NCBI GenBank assembly: GCA_020740775.1
Contig: JAHEWK010000015.1
Coordinates: 1,674,001-1,738,000, forward strand
DNA: 64,000 nt
Reading direction: 5' to 3'
DNA from: Ilyonectria destructans
Lineage: Eukaryota > Ascomycota > Sordariomycetes > Hypocreales > Nectriaceae
Below, one piece after another: positions 20,560 through 32,490 of this stretch. The stretch's first letter is position 1; every line of letters begins with the position of its first letter. Made by a program: the position numbers and the translations under genes. The notes beneath the pieces are model-generated. The model made no database searches. It was given only the letters and a program-made list of their open reading frames with translations, and was not told the DNA's origin.

Positions 20560-21660
20560 ATGACTCACAACACGAGCCCAACTCCCAACAAACCTGGACG
20601 ATGGGTTGTCACCGAGTTCGGTGGTCCATCGGTCCTGAGGTGGAATGCCCAGGACATTGATGGCGAGCTTTCGGCCGACGAGGTTCTGGTGCGAATCCTG
20701 ACGGCCGGTATTGCTGGCGTCGACAACATGCAGCGCGTGGGCGGCTACCCGGATCCTCGCTGTTCCAAGCCTGGCTTTACACCAGGGTATGATTTTGTCG
20801 GCGAAATTGTTCGTCTGGGTCCCTCGGTGACGTCCCAGGACAGCCTTGCCGTGGGGGACCGGGTCGCCTCAATGTGTACGCTCGGCGCCCATGCAACCCA
20901 CGTCGTCATCTCGTCTGCCGAACTTATACGCATCGACAACCAAGACGACCCAATCAAGATGTGTGCCTTACCTCTCAACTATATGACGGCCTGGGGCATG
21001 CTTAAACGCAGCGGCGTCGAGCTCAAGCCCGGCAACACCATCCTCATTGGTTCCGTCAGTGGCGGCGTCGGCACGGCCGTGGCACAACTGGTTCGTGCAT
21101 TCGACATGGACCTGAAGATGATCGGGACCTGCTCGCCTCCAAAATTCGAATACGTCAAGTCGCTCGGCGTCATTCCCGTTGATCGCTTCGCCCCTGATCT
21201 CGTCGACCAGGTCCGCTCCTTGAGCGATGGCGAGGGTGTAGATGTGGCCTACGACGCTGTCGGAAGCGAGGAGAGCCTGCAGCGAAGCCATCAGGCCACC
21301 AAGAAAGACGTTGGCCAAGTCATCTCCATCGGAGTTATGGACGAGATCCAGGAAAGCGGCAACGGGCTCCGTCACACGGCCGAAGAAGTATTCCAACTTC
21401 TCTTCTCGCGGATGCAGGCCCGGACGACCTTATTCACCGTTGTACCGCCTAACAACGAAGAGTCGAGAACTGTCTTTGTCGACGATTTCCGGGAAATTGT
21501 GGCCAAGGTTCGGACAGGGAAATTAAACCCCGAGATTGTGAAGCTGTATCGACTGGACCAAGCTGTGGAGGCGCACGAGGCTATCATATCTGGCAACGGC
21601 ATCAGGGGAAAGATGGTATATGTTGTAGATGGAGAGTTGGCAGCGAAACAAGGTCTCTGA
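20560..21660 (+). CDS. Zinc-free MDR oxidoreductase (quinone oxidoreductase-like)
   Basis: A 366-aa single-exon protein starting MTHNTSPTPNKPGRW. It belongs to the medium-chain dehydrogenase/reductase superfamily: an N-terminal GroES-like domain (GYDFVGEIVRLGPSV, VGDRVASM) and a Rossmann cofactor domain with ILIGSVSGGVGTAVAQL, the AxxGxxG-type NADPH loop of quinone oxidoreductases. The Cys/His ligands of the catalytic and structural zinc of alcohol dehydrogenases are missing, so this is a zinc-independent NADPH-dependent reductase acting on quinones or alpha,beta-unsaturated ketones. The protein is likely cytosolic. No operon-like partner is adjacent; the P450 and 2OG oxygenase downstream are on the same strand but separated by long spacers. 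Confidence 0.9.
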   Translation: MTHNTSPTPNKPGRWVVTEFGGPSVLRWNAQDIDGELSADEVLVRILTAGIAGVDNMQRVGGYPDPRCSKPGFTPGYDFVGEIVRLGPSVTSQDSLAVGDRVASMCTLGAHATHVVISSAELIRIDNQDDPIKMCALPLNYMTAWGMLKRSGVELKPGNTILIGSVSGGVGTAVAQLVRAFDMDLKMIGTCSPPKFEYVKSLGVIPVDRFAPDLVDQVRSLSDGEGVDVAYDAVGSEESLQRSHQATKKDVGQVISIGVMDEIQESGNGLRHTAEEVFQLLFSRMQARTTLFTVVPPNNEESRTVFVDDFREIVAKVRTGKLNPEIVKLYRLDQAVEAHEAIISGNGIRGKMVYVVDGELAAKQGL

Positions 21661-22225
21661 AGAAAGGGTATTTGATGAGTCCGCAAGTCGGCCGTGGGTT
21701 GCCCAAAATGAGCGAAGCTGGATGCTGTAAATCACAACAATAAAACGATATAAACTATAGCCCTATAAGTCCCAAGTAAATTATTGTTCTGCTCACTTAC
21801 ACCCCATGAACCGCCTTAAGAACCAGAGTGTGAAATAGGGCTATTCCTTGTATTGAGGTGAGTCATGACAACCTCATCTCACTTCCTAACAGACACCAGT
21901 GATGAAGAGGATCATGGTGCGTCAAAACCTAAGTAGCCTCTCAGGATTATCCCATCTCAGACCGTTCAGATATTCCATAGCGGCGAGGAAAACCTTAGCA
22001 TCAGAATAACAGACACTCCTGACTTCGGCACCCCACTTTCGTAAAACGGTTGTGGCCTGAGGTAGCAAGATATCTCTAAGTTCAGCGCTATTCTAAACGA
22101 GCCTGAGCAAAAGCAATTATAGCGTCGCGTTATCCTCATCTCCGGACGCGTCGTTGAGATGCGTTCTAGCAACGTCTCTTCATTTTCATTTCACACCAAT
22201 TTCGTCTCTCGGTCAACGGTATACT
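21661..22225. other. Intergenic, promoter of the 2OG oxygenase gene
   Basis: No coding signal, repeat or RNA gene seen in these 565 bp. Confidence 0.5.
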
Positions 22226-25200
22226 ATGGCGTCAATAGGAACAGCGTCTAGAGCTCCCGTGGTCAAGCTCGAGCAAGACCATGTTCAAACCCAGGCTGAG
22301 AGTGGCGACTTGAGGATAGACCTCTTGAACGCGCTGCAAAGCATCAATACGCCGACATCTTTTGCATCCTTCGGAGCAATGACCCAAACACCGCCTGCTA
22401 ATATCTTTGTTAATGGAGTTGGAGACATCGAGATGCCACTGAGCGAGTCTCAGGCGCGTCAGATGATTGCGTCTGCTCGTCAAGCTCCCTACGGTAAAGG
22501 AAGCGAGACTCTGGTTGATACCTCGGTTAGGAATACCTGGGAGCTGGACGCGAGCCAGTTCACCTTCAAGGATCCCGGTTGGCCAGGTTATATCCAGAAG
22601 TTGTGCGCTGTTGTTGGCCGCGATCTCGGTATTAATACCACCATCAAAGCCGAGGTGTACAAAATGCTTCTGTACGAAAAGGGTGCCATGTTCAAGTCAC
22701 ACACCGAGTAAGAATCCCCATCATAAACCATGTACGGAACCTGACCAACTCCATTATAGTACTGAGAAAATCCCTGGCATGTTTGGGAGCCTCGTCATAT
22801 GTTTTCCGTCGGCGCACCAAGGCGGAGAGGTATCGCTCAAGCACAATGGCCAGCAGAAGCTTTTCAAGACATCTGAGTATACGCAATCTTTCGCGTCCTG
22901 GTACTCGGATGTCCATCACGAGGTTCTTCCCGTCACTTCGGGCTATCGCTGGGTCGTCACCTACAACCTCGCTATCGATCCCCAAGAAGCTCGCCCATCG
23001 GCAACCCTACTGACACCCGAGACTCAAGTTCTCCGCGAGGTGATGAGCCGTTGGCTTTCTAAGGACGCGAATTCACGTCAAAATGAGTTCTTCTACCACC
23101 GTCTCGACCACGACTACACCGAAGCCAACATTTCACTCAACGCGCTCAAGTCCCAAGATCTGGATCGGGTCCAGGTACTGGAAGCTTTGAGCAACGAGTT
23201 CCCCGTCGACATCTTCCTTGGGCTTCTCGAGAAGAGCGAATCGGGGACCTGCGAGCACGACTATAGCGACTGGAGCAGTCATCGTGGCAGGAGCCGCTAT
23301 GGTGGTTACCGTGGCTACGGCGGCGACTACGAAGAGGACGAGGACGACGAAGATGAAGGCGGCTTTCATGCTCTTGAGGAAGTTTTCGACTCGACCTATA
23401 CAGTCAAGACTGTTGTTGACTTGGAAGGTCGTCTAGTTATAGAGAATCTTGCCTTGGATGAAGAGGACATCCTGGAAGAGAACTGCTTCGAGGACATTGA
23501 AGCTGAAGAGGAATACGAGGGGTTTATGGGAAACTCTGGGCCTTCAGCTACACACTGGTATCGTGTCGCGGTAAGAACATCCACTTCTTTCCTTCATATC
23601 ATTCTTAGGATTACTCACTCAATTACCAGGCCGTCGCCATTGTCCCTCACGACTCCATCTCGTGCTTTTTCAATACCATTGAACCCGGGTCCAGGTTGAT
23701 CACGCCACAGAATCACTCCCAGCAACAGGCCCGTTACTTCGCCAGACAGTGTTTGCAAACGCAGGCCCCCGAAGCTTACTTTACCCAGTTGGCGAAGCTC
23801 TGCAGACACGCGTGGACTGTACCACCCGTGATTTGTAACTACCAATATGAGCGGGGGCTATTGGTTGACGGGGAGAGCATGCGCGATATCCTCAAGATTG
23901 CTCTCCGGCGAGGGGATCATGCCCTTTTCGAAATGGTTGCCGTTCATCACGAGGGTCATTTGCCGCTCGCCTTCTTCACCTGGCTGCGAGAGTCGCGAGG
24001 GACTGGTGATGGTCATGTTCAAGATCACCCCGTTGCTATCCGGAAAGGGTAGGTTTTGGCAGCTAAGAAAACAGAACTTGTCCTTCCGAAGCTAACTGTA
24101 GTAGACTGACATCTGCCGTGTCGTCCTACCCTCACTTTGCCGACCAGTTTCGGGCCATCGCCAATCTGGTGCCCATTCCTGACGTCTCAACTCTCGATGC
24201 CGCTGAAACGCCAGACTCGATTTTGGTTTGGGCTCGTGAGAACATCCGCTCTTGCCTCGAGGCCTGTACATCCAAAACCCTTGGCAAAGCTGATGGACCG
24301 GCCATGGTTGACCTCGCATTTTACTTCAAGGACCCTGTTGCCTTTCTCTCTGAAACGTGGGTCCAGCTAGATTCTTCAATTGATACTCTTGATCTGATGC
24401 TGAAAACTACCACAGTGTGCTGCCTATAGTTGACAAGAAGATTGAGTCTTCAGCATTTGTTCTTGCATTTCTCGATCAACTCCGAAAGCAAGGAACCGAC
24501 GGAATCATGCCTACGGATCGAGTATTGCAGCTTCATCGTGCCGTGGCGAAATTGATCTACATGTCGACGGATTTCGCCACGATGAACAGTGAAGTTGGAG
24601 TCCAGCTCACCTCAACCAAAAGACCACGCCATCATAACTCAGTACCATCATCATGGGATGAGTTCCGAACAACTGTTTCCCATCAGGCACTGGCCGATCA
24701 CTTTTCTGCGATGATCCACATAAGCACAGACGCAGATGACCTTGTGCGACCTCTCGTCTCCAAGATCGTTGCTGACATTCCCCGATTCACAACCACCGAG
24801 TTGCATGTGCTATGGCTCCCTTTCCTACGCTCTCTCATCTTCGTCCTCGCCTCCAATAACGTACCCCTCAGTACTCCATACTACCAACAGCTTTTCCAAA
24901 CCGTTTCAACCACATACATCACCAAGTATGTAGGCCGCGAACCGACTCAAGATACAAACCTCGTAAGGCCTAGAGTACACTGTGAGTGTAGAGACTGTGG
25001 TCCGCTCAACAACTTTCTCGTCAGCGCCACGCAGAACACCGCACGCTTCCCCCTCAACAAGCAACGACGCCATCATTTGCATCAGGAGCTCGACTTAGCT
25101 CGCATCGACTGCACACACACGACCCTGCGACAAGGTTCGCCCCAGACTTTGGTGGTGACCAAGACATTTAGACACAACACCGAAGCACGTAAAATTTGGG

Positions 25201-25448
25201 TCTCGCGCCGGACGCAAGCCTCCGAGCTATTTACCTCGTTTCCCCAGGCTCAGCTCAAGCTGGTGCTGGGCCAAGGCTACTCCAAGATTGTCAACATGGA
25301 GGATCTCTCGGCGGTGCGACGGGTCCCTGTTCTAGCCGCTGCCTCGCGGTTGACCATGAACCAGGCAAATGCTTCGCTGCCACCAGCCAACATGAAGCGG
25401 AAGCTGCCTTCAAATGAGATTGAATTCATTGATCTCACTAGTGACTAG
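22226..25448 (+). CDS. Large 2OG-Fe(II) oxygenase (prolyl-4-hydroxylase-like) protein
   Basis: Five exons (22226-22707, 22760-23570, 23630-24048, 24105-24356, 24416-25448) with introns of 52-59 nt encode 998 aa in a closed frame. The iron site is visible only after splicing: the first intron splits the HxD motif (FKSHTDTEKIPGMFG), and the distal His and 2OG-binding Arg lie in VHHEVLPVTSGYRWVVTYNL. The domain spans about aa 115-260. Between about aa 345 and 430 there is a Gly/Tyr/Arg and acidic tract (GRSRYGGYRGYGGDYEED). The C-terminal 550 residues match no domain I know. The last residues EIEFIDLTSD resemble a SUMO-interacting motif (hydrophobic-Asp-Leu-Thr plus acid). Members of this family hydroxylate proteins or modify nucleic acids; the substrate here is unknown. 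Nuclear location is inferred from the tail and the basic KRK near it. Confidence 0.88.
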
Positions 25449-26528
25449 GCTCTAACTATGGGCCTCCTTCTGGAAATGGGTGAATTATTTGGTCTCAACG
25501 TTGGTAAAGTGGAGTATTCGTCATCCATTGTCTTGTACTTGAGCTTGGAGCCGATATATTATACGTGGCGTTATGTGGAGATCCGCGTGAATGATCAATA
25601 GGTTTTATTTTCATATACATCTGTCGAGTTCAACCATCTTTCGCTCACTCTAATCGACACGCTTCCAATGGGATGGTGGGGGCGAGGGTAAACATGAAGC
25701 AGGATAGAGTCAATGAGAGGTAATTCTTCAATCAGCATGAGAGCCTTGGCAGTGTGGTTGATATGAGGATTGGCTGCACAAGAAGTTCGGAGTATCAGAG
25801 TCGGAAACAGCCACTGAACGGACCTTTTCCAGGAAAAGCGAATAATGCAAAGTCGGGGCACCGATCTTGTGCCTCTGCTTGGATATCCGGTAGAAAGAAC
25901 TGGTTTTGGCGGCGTCTAAGATGTCGCGAGTGGAATCTTACGGGGACTGTGGGAGCAGTCATGTCAGTCAAAGTCGCATCAAATCATTACAAGCTCCGCT
26001 GTGTGATAGTTGCCTGCCTACTCATACCTAGAATGATACACTCTACCATCACGACAGCCCAAATATTCCCATCCTATGCCTTGTCGCCACGACTGTCTAA
26101 AACTACCGAGCGCCCGCTCCACCTTCCATCTCATGGAATTGCTCAGCCGAAATTCTTCGCTACGTCCGGCTGATCTTAACTATGTTTGGGCGTGGATACG
26201 GCAGGCTTGAAACGTCGATTACATTATGTGAAGGTCTATTGGCTCAATGGGTCAAGATCTTCAAAGCCTCGGCCATTTGACTTGGTTTGGAAGGTGTCTT
26301 TGTAAAATGGAACTAAGTATCCCTGAGTGATTGGTTCTAGATTTGAGAAAACTGGGTGAGTCAGGGAAAATCCACTCCGAGAGCAACCCTAGATTTCAAC
26401 ACGGACTTCAATTGCAACGGACCGCGTTAGCGACAAGTCACGGTTCTTAGGGCTGGTACTATAAAATCAGATACTTCCCAGGTTGTTCCGTGCTGCCTGT
26501 AAGATCTTCCATTCCACCGTTTCTAACT
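25449..26528. other. Intergenic, no supported gene
   Basis: A plus frame at 25754-26173 and a minus frame at 25861-25595 overlap one another; neither has a recognisable domain, and no plausible exon joins extend them. Confidence 0.45.
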
Positions 26529-28452
26529 ATGGCGCTTACAATCACTCTGGCCAGTGTGGCCACAGCATTGTTATTAGCCATCCTTATCAGCAAATGGGTG
26601 ACTGGAAGCAAAGGAACGCAAGCCAATCTGCCACCTGGCCCCAAGGGACTTCCGCTGGTTGGTAATGTATTTGATCTACCGAAACCTGGTGAGCTGGAAG
26701 CTCATCATTGGCTCAAGCATAAGGATATTTATGGTACGTCACTTTTGAATCACGCGTCCAGATTGAAGTCAAAGGCATCACTAATCATCCACTCTATTGT
26801 AGGACCCATTAGTTCAATAACTGTATTTGGCCAACATTTAATCGTTATTAATGACGTCAAGATCGCCACGGAACTTCTGGACAAAAGAGCGCTCAAGTAC
26901 TCAGACAGACCCACACAAGTCTTTGCCGCTGACATGTAAGTAACCCTGTTGATGATGAATGCGACAAGATCTGAAAATTCTTAAAGGATTGGCTGGGGCG
27001 ATTCCCTGGCATTTTCCCAATATGGAGATCGTTTTCGCACCTATCGCAAGAACATGAGCCGCATCATCGGCTCCAAGTCGTCTGCAGGGCACTACAACAA
27101 ACTTCAAGAAGCTGAAGTTGGGCATTTCTTACTGCATGTTCTCAAAAACCCGGATGGTTTGGTAGATCACATCAAAAGGTCGGCGAATACAAGTGTAGGC
27201 AGCAAGTTCTTCCGTACTGATATATGGACTCAGAGAAACCGGTTCAATCATCTTGGATATAGCTTACGGCTATCGCTCAGAGCCCTTCAAGAGCGATCCG
27301 CTTATCGACATGGTTGGAAATGTCATGGAGCAATTTGCTGTCGCTGCTGCACCAGGAACGTGGCTCGTGGACATTTTCCCGTTTCGTAAGTCTACCTTGA
27401 TTCTAGATATTTATGTCAACCTCCTTCTAAGAAGCTCGCAGTCAGACATTTGCCAGGATGGCTTCCTGGCACATCGTTCAAGAAAACTGCTAAAAGCATG
27501 CGCTCCGATTTGCAAAACGTCATCGATATACCCTACGCATTTGTAAAAGACCAGCTGTCACAAGGAACACACAACACTTCATTTTTATCGAATCTGCTTG
27601 ACGCTGGTGATGATTCGGCAGAGGAAAAACTCAGGAACAAGTGGTCGGCGACGGCGCTATATACCGCAGGTGCTGATACAGTATGTTTTCCATGTTCGTT
27701 GCTATGAATCTACCAGCTCACATTGCCAGACTGTTTCGGCGATTGCTTGTTTTTTCCTTGCGATGACATTGCATCCTGAAGCCCAACGCAAAGCCCAGGC
27801 GGAAATAGATCAGGTCGTGGGTAAAAACCGACTTCCTAACCTATCTGATCGTGACAGCTTGCCATATGTTGATGCTTTGGTCAAAGAAGTTCTACGTTGG
27901 CACCCAGTTGCTCCCATGGGATTACCCCATACAAGCTCCCAGGACGATATGATAGAGGGTTATGCAATTCCCAAGGGCGCCATGCTACTTCCTAACATTT
28001 GGTGAGTTTCAATCTTGAAACCATTGAAGTTTGTTAAGTTAACCGCAATCAGGCATTTCACACACGATCCGGAGGTCTATCAAGATCCAATGATATTCCG
28101 ACCCGAACGCTTCCTCGAAACCGAAGGTCTGAATCCAGAGACAGATCCGCACAAATTTGTCTTTGGCTTTGGTCGCCGAATCTGCCCAGGACGTGTTCTC
28201 GCGGATCAAGCATTATTCCTCAACGTCTCGCAGTCCCTTGCTGTTTTTAACATTAAGGGAAGCGCGGCTAAGGGAGAGAATGAGGTCTCTCAGTTACGGT
28301 TTACACCAGGTGTCATCAGCCACCCAGAGCCGTTCGAGGCTTCCATCACACCGCGATCCTCGCATCACGAAGACCTGATACGCTCGATCGAAGAAACGTT
28401 TCCATGGAAGCAAGGAGATGGAGAGATTTTGAAGAACTTAGAGCGCCCATAA
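26529..28452 (+). CDS. Cytochrome P450 monooxygenase
   Basis: Seven exons (26529-26733, 26803-26935, 26987-27178, 27234-27385, 27442-27680, 27730-28001, 28053-28452) with 49-69-nt introns give 530 aa in a closed frame. An N-terminal membrane anchor (TLASVATALLLAILISKW) is followed by the proline-rich hinge LPPGPKGLPLVGN. The I-helix region is ATALYTAGADTTVSAIACFF, the ExxR motif is in VKEVLRWHP, FRPERF follows, and the haem loop is FGFGRRICPGR with the ligand Cys442. It is thus an intact microsomal P450 needing a reductase partner. The overall sequence resembles CYP64-type (O-methylsterigmatocystin oxidoreductase-like) and related fungal P450s. No backbone biosynthetic enzyme is nearby, so its substrate is open. 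Confidence 0.93.
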
Positions 28453-30126
28453 GAAAATGCTCACAAAGCAACGCGACAATGGAATTTCACTCACTTAAGG
28501 GAAACTCATTTTCAGTGCTTCAAAACCCCCCTAAACGTTCAGATAACTTGCTACCTAAACCGATGACCTATTCTTCAGCATAAAGTTGGTCTTCAGCCTT
28601 TTTATCCAGTTCTCATCAACTACGGTTTCTATATTCATCGGCACCTGAATCCCAGATACTTTGCCACCATGGAGCGTTATAGAAGAATCGAGTCCATGCA
28701 CAAGCTCCGATAGGCTCATCGAGCCTTAATTAAATTAATTGAAGTGAAGTCTTGCTCAGTTTATTATCAGTTACTGAATCTGTTTCGAAATGTAGTTGTA
28801 GTCATTGCTAAGCTTGTTATTTCACCAGAAGCACAACAATAGCCCATAATTGCTTACTCGCAGCAGCTCTAGTTATAAGACTCATAAGTTTTGCCTTAGA
28901 CAATCTAATTGGAAGATATAGTCTTCAGCGAAAAACTTATATTTCGGATTAGCTATGAAGTTGAGATCCCAGGTAATCTCCATTCTTCCATTTGATAGCT
29001 AAGTGGGAGTGTTTTTGATAGTGCACTTTAGTACTGTCTAGAGATTTAAAAAGTAACTTGGTATAACCACTTCAGCTGCAATAGCACTATCGAAGAAGAA
29101 TGGGTAACTTCAAATCACGGAGGAAACACAATTCTAATGTGTCATCTACCCGATTTATCTTCCTCCATCCTTTCATCAATTGGTAGTGCTGTCCTGTTCT
29201 GCTGCTCAGCTAATCCCCACACCTTCTATGTACCATGCTTGCTGACCGTTGGCTTGAACATCTGATTGAAACACTAGAGAATCGGAAACAAAGGCCTTGT
29301 TTAATGGTGTCGGAAGTTTTCGATAAATGGATTTTATCTACTGCCGGGAAACATCCGCGGTCGGCTTCGGCTATCGTGCCTGTCGGGATCAGTCCACTTT
29401 CGATCCACCTGCCGACACAGAAATCCGGGACTCGTATGATTCAACGTCATCAGAACCACCCTTTCGCCGTGTCTTGCAGGTACGATGGACACATAAAACG
29501 CGGGGAAGCAACATCTCGAAATGCAACGGTAGCATCAGATTCTTTGCTTTTGTGTGCTGATCAGACCGGGGGTGAGCGAGGCGAGAATATCCCGGAAGCC
29601 GGTCATTCTGTCCGGGTGGCCGTAGATAACACACTGAGGTATGCTAGTTCAACCAGACCCGTAAGTGGCGCAAGTGGTGCGGCTGGCACATTCCATCATC
29701 ACGGGATGCGCCTAGTGAGACACGAGCCGTCCAGTTGGATAGCCAGATGTCGGGCAGGATTGACGTGATTCATACGGAGTACTGGAGAGAGGGATGATGC
29801 GAGTAAGTGGCAACTGGACATGGTCAGATCAGACCGGCTCTTCGGTTCAGGGAGGACTGGCTGCGATGACGGCTACTGCATGGTGATCATCACGCCACTG
29901 GCCATCAGAAACATGCGACATGACCAGCCAGGCTTGAAATCACGAGAATCATCAATCCAATGAGAATTATATAATATCTCATCCTCTCCCAGTAGCTACT
30001 TGTCATTATCATTTCACTACAGTCACAATCACGATTACAATCACAATCATCGTCGCCGATAAAAGCGCTTAGGGTCATCCCTGCAATCATCAAGATCCAT
30101 ACCAACAAACTCCACACAACATCCAA
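28453..30126. other. Intergenic, AT-rich, no supported gene
   Basis: The first kilobase is AT-rich and stop-dense. A 177-codon frame at 29235-29768 has no domain and its composition does not look coding; I leave it out of the gene list. Confidence 0.45.
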
Positions 30127-30415
30127 ATGCTCCCTGCTACAAGCGCCATCTCAGTCGGCCCCAAGTAAGCGTCAGCACCACTCCAACCAGCTTCATCCAT
30201 GCTAATTAAATATCAGGGTTGTTCCCGTCCTTCTGGCCGTTGGAGGCGCAACGGCTGCTGGTGGCTATGTCCGCAACCAAGGTCGCAATCTCGATCGACG
30301 TTACCAATACAGTACTGCACAAAGCCCGCCGTCGCGCGTAGCACCAACAGTGAAGAATTCTCCTGAGCCTCGATCAAAATCACTCGACTTGGTTCTCGAG
30401 TCCATCTTTGCATAG
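30127..30415 (+). CDS. 78-aa small protein with a possible membrane segment
   Basis: Two exons, 30127-30164 and 30217-30415, joined over a 52-nt intron with consensus signals: GTAAGC donor, GCTAAT branch site and TATCAG acceptor. The product begins MLPATSAISVGPKVVPVLLA and continues VGGATAAGGYVRNQGRNLDR, giving a short Gly/Ala-rich hydrophobic segment followed by a basic tail. That layout is common among small mitochondrial or membrane proteins of fungi, but I do not recognise a family. The perfect intron and clean frame are the main support. No longer frame competes on the plus strand; an antisense frame of 66 codons is its shadow. Confidence 0.55.
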
Positions 30416-30574
30416 AGAGGCTGGCTTGGGACAGAGAAATGACATGTATGATGGATGCAATGACGAAATGAACTGTATATAATAAGCGGATCCCGGTATG
30501 AATGGCATGCAGCTATGCTTTTATAATGGCAACTACTTGTACTTTCATCTTCTAATTCTACGCTGCCTGTACCA

Positions 30575-30859
30575 ATGCACAATGTCAGCGCCGACGACTC
30601 CGGCATAGAGGCTAAGCCGGGTACGCTCGCCCTAGGCTGGGAGAGTGTCGATCCCTCGCTCCGCTTTCACTTTATACGGTACTGTGATATTCACAACTTG
30701 TTGACGGGGAGTGCTCTGAATACTATGACCGCCAAGTTTATCGAGGTGTACTCGAAGCGAATTGAAAAGGTCACCCGGTTCAAAGATGACGAGTGGACAG
30801 AGGTAGATGACTTGTACGCCTGGCTCAAGGGTTACCTGCCTAGCTTTAGAGACATCTAA
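30575..30859 (+). pseudogene. Relic of a cytochrome P450 N-terminal region
   Basis: A 94-codon frame reads ADDSGIEAKPG, then HNLLTGSALNTMTAKFIEVY and DEWTEVDDLYAWLKGYL. The pattern (DDSG, H...LTGS.L..MT.KF.E, W.EVDDLYAW) resembles the B'-C helix region of some fungal P450s. The frame ends exactly where the next helix (FRATTEAL-like) is expected. No I-helix, ExxR or haem loop follows within the next kilobase, so only a fragment remains. An alternative is a short unrelated gene. Confidence 0.5.
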
Positions 30860-31138
30860 CACACAGTTTGTATGGTATAGCAACCCACTTCAATTAATGC
30901 CAGATTAGTATTATCACAGCAGTTATGCTTGGTAGCATAATACAGCTTCTTGCCAGGATTCTTTGCTTTTGGAGGTTGAAAGCAAATGAGCTCTTATAGC
31001 ACTCGAGACATGCTCCGATGGGCACCATCAGTCATCTGAGAGACGAACCCGCGCTCCAAGGCCGCGAGTACGGTTGATTTCTTGGCTAGTTCTACTTCTA
31101 ACTAGACCCGTGCGCGTTCCACCGCCATCTTTGCCAGC

Positions 31139-32420
31139 CTAGGAACTGCTGCCCAGTCTCTTGTTCCAGATACGCTTAAGGGCGGTCAAATTGCCCTTGT
31201 TTGCATTGTACTCTTCCTCGGACAACCAAACATTCTGGTACTTCAGTCCCTCATTGGCCGTCGTCGTGAAGTGAGAATGGAAATGATTGTCGAAATAAAG
31301 TCGGCCAACACCTTGATCGCGAAGTTTCTGTACTTGACGGCGAATGGAGTCCTTGACTTGATTGACCAGCTGGGCACGCTCGTGTACGAATGAAGAGCGA
31401 GACAAGGAAAGCAAATCCTTCACCGTGGTTTCGTGTTGAAGTAAGTAAGTCAGTAGACCTCCGACGAGTCCATCGTGAGCGACGTTGGTGCGAAATGCAC
31501 GAGTTGCGTTCTCGATGCTATTCTGAGGGAAACGAGAGTACACCACCGATTCTTGCTGTAATGTTGCACCTAGTGTTCTGGTATCGACCGTCTTGGCTCG
31601 GTGTTGAATGTACGTATTCCAGGTATAGAGCTGGCTTCTCCAGCCATACTGGGCGCCGGTGAAGTCAATCGCAAAAGTCTCGCCAGTGTGTAGAGTGACG
31701 CGTAGAAAGCCATGAGCTAGGAGCCCGGAGGTGGGATCATTAGGTATGACAACCACCATGGCTGGGTCCTTGACCCAGGCGTCTGCCTCCTTGATATCTG
31801 TTGTGATTGCTAAAGACCAGTCAGTGATGCAATCGCGTAAATGTCAGGGAACATGACCTACGCTTCAAAAGGATGTTGATGAATGGAAGTCCAACAGAAA
31901 GCGCCTCAGCGCAATTGTTGTCAAACAGCACAGCTTTCTTGACTGCATCCCTAGCGTTTCCTGGAACGACGTCTCCAGAAAACTTCCTCAGAAAAGAGTT
32001 CCCCGTCCATGCCCCCCCGGGAAGGTTCCTGTCTTGGAGTCTAAGATGGACTTTTCCGTTTCTCTCATTCACGAAACGAACCCTGCTGGCAAAGGTTTCT
32101 TCCTCAAACGTGGTCCAGAGCTCCATGAAGATCGAAACAGCACGAGAGAGACGGCGACGCGCCTCACAGACGTCCTTGTGAGCCGCGGCATGCTGCGCTC
32201 GACAGGATTCGGTGCAGTAGAAGACGCGCAGCTGGCCGACGTCGTTCTCAGCACACTGCTCGCACCAGGGAACCGAGTGAGGCTTGCTGCAGTTGGCGCA
32301 CTTCTTGCAGCCGAAAGCAGCTTCTTCGGACAAGGTCGGGGACCCTGTTGGTTGAGGTGGCTCTGTCGGCTGATGTAGTGACGATACGCCCGTCGTGAAG
32401 TCCAGGACGTGGAAGTTCAT
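31139..32420 (-). CDS. MYND-type zinc finger protein
   Basis: Two exons (32420-31862 and 31809-31139) with a 52-nt intron encode 409 aa. The ATG at 32420 (MNFHVLDFTTG) is used because the longer frame begins with TTG. The MYND finger is complete, with Cys41, Cys44, Cys53, Cys56, Cys69, Cys73, His81 and Cys85 in CANCSKPHSVPWCEQC...FYCTESCRAQHAAAHKDVC. MYND fingers bind proline-rich partners. The rest is a fungal-specific region with HGFLRVTLHTGETFAIDFTG and AQYGWRSQLYTW, a pattern recurring in fungal MYND proteins of unknown role. The acceptor CTTTAG and donor GTAGGT fit. An array of octamer repeats lies 71-220 bp upstream and could influence expression. Confidence 0.82.
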
Positions 32421-32490
32421 GGCAGCGGCCAAAAAGAGCCAGAGAAAAGGCGCCTGGGATGACAAAGAGTACGTGAATGCAGTCGGTTTC

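Noticed and set aside
29235..29768. 177-codon plus-strand frame
   Set aside because: Composition and lack of hydrophobic periodicity look random; a competing minus frame covers the same stretch.
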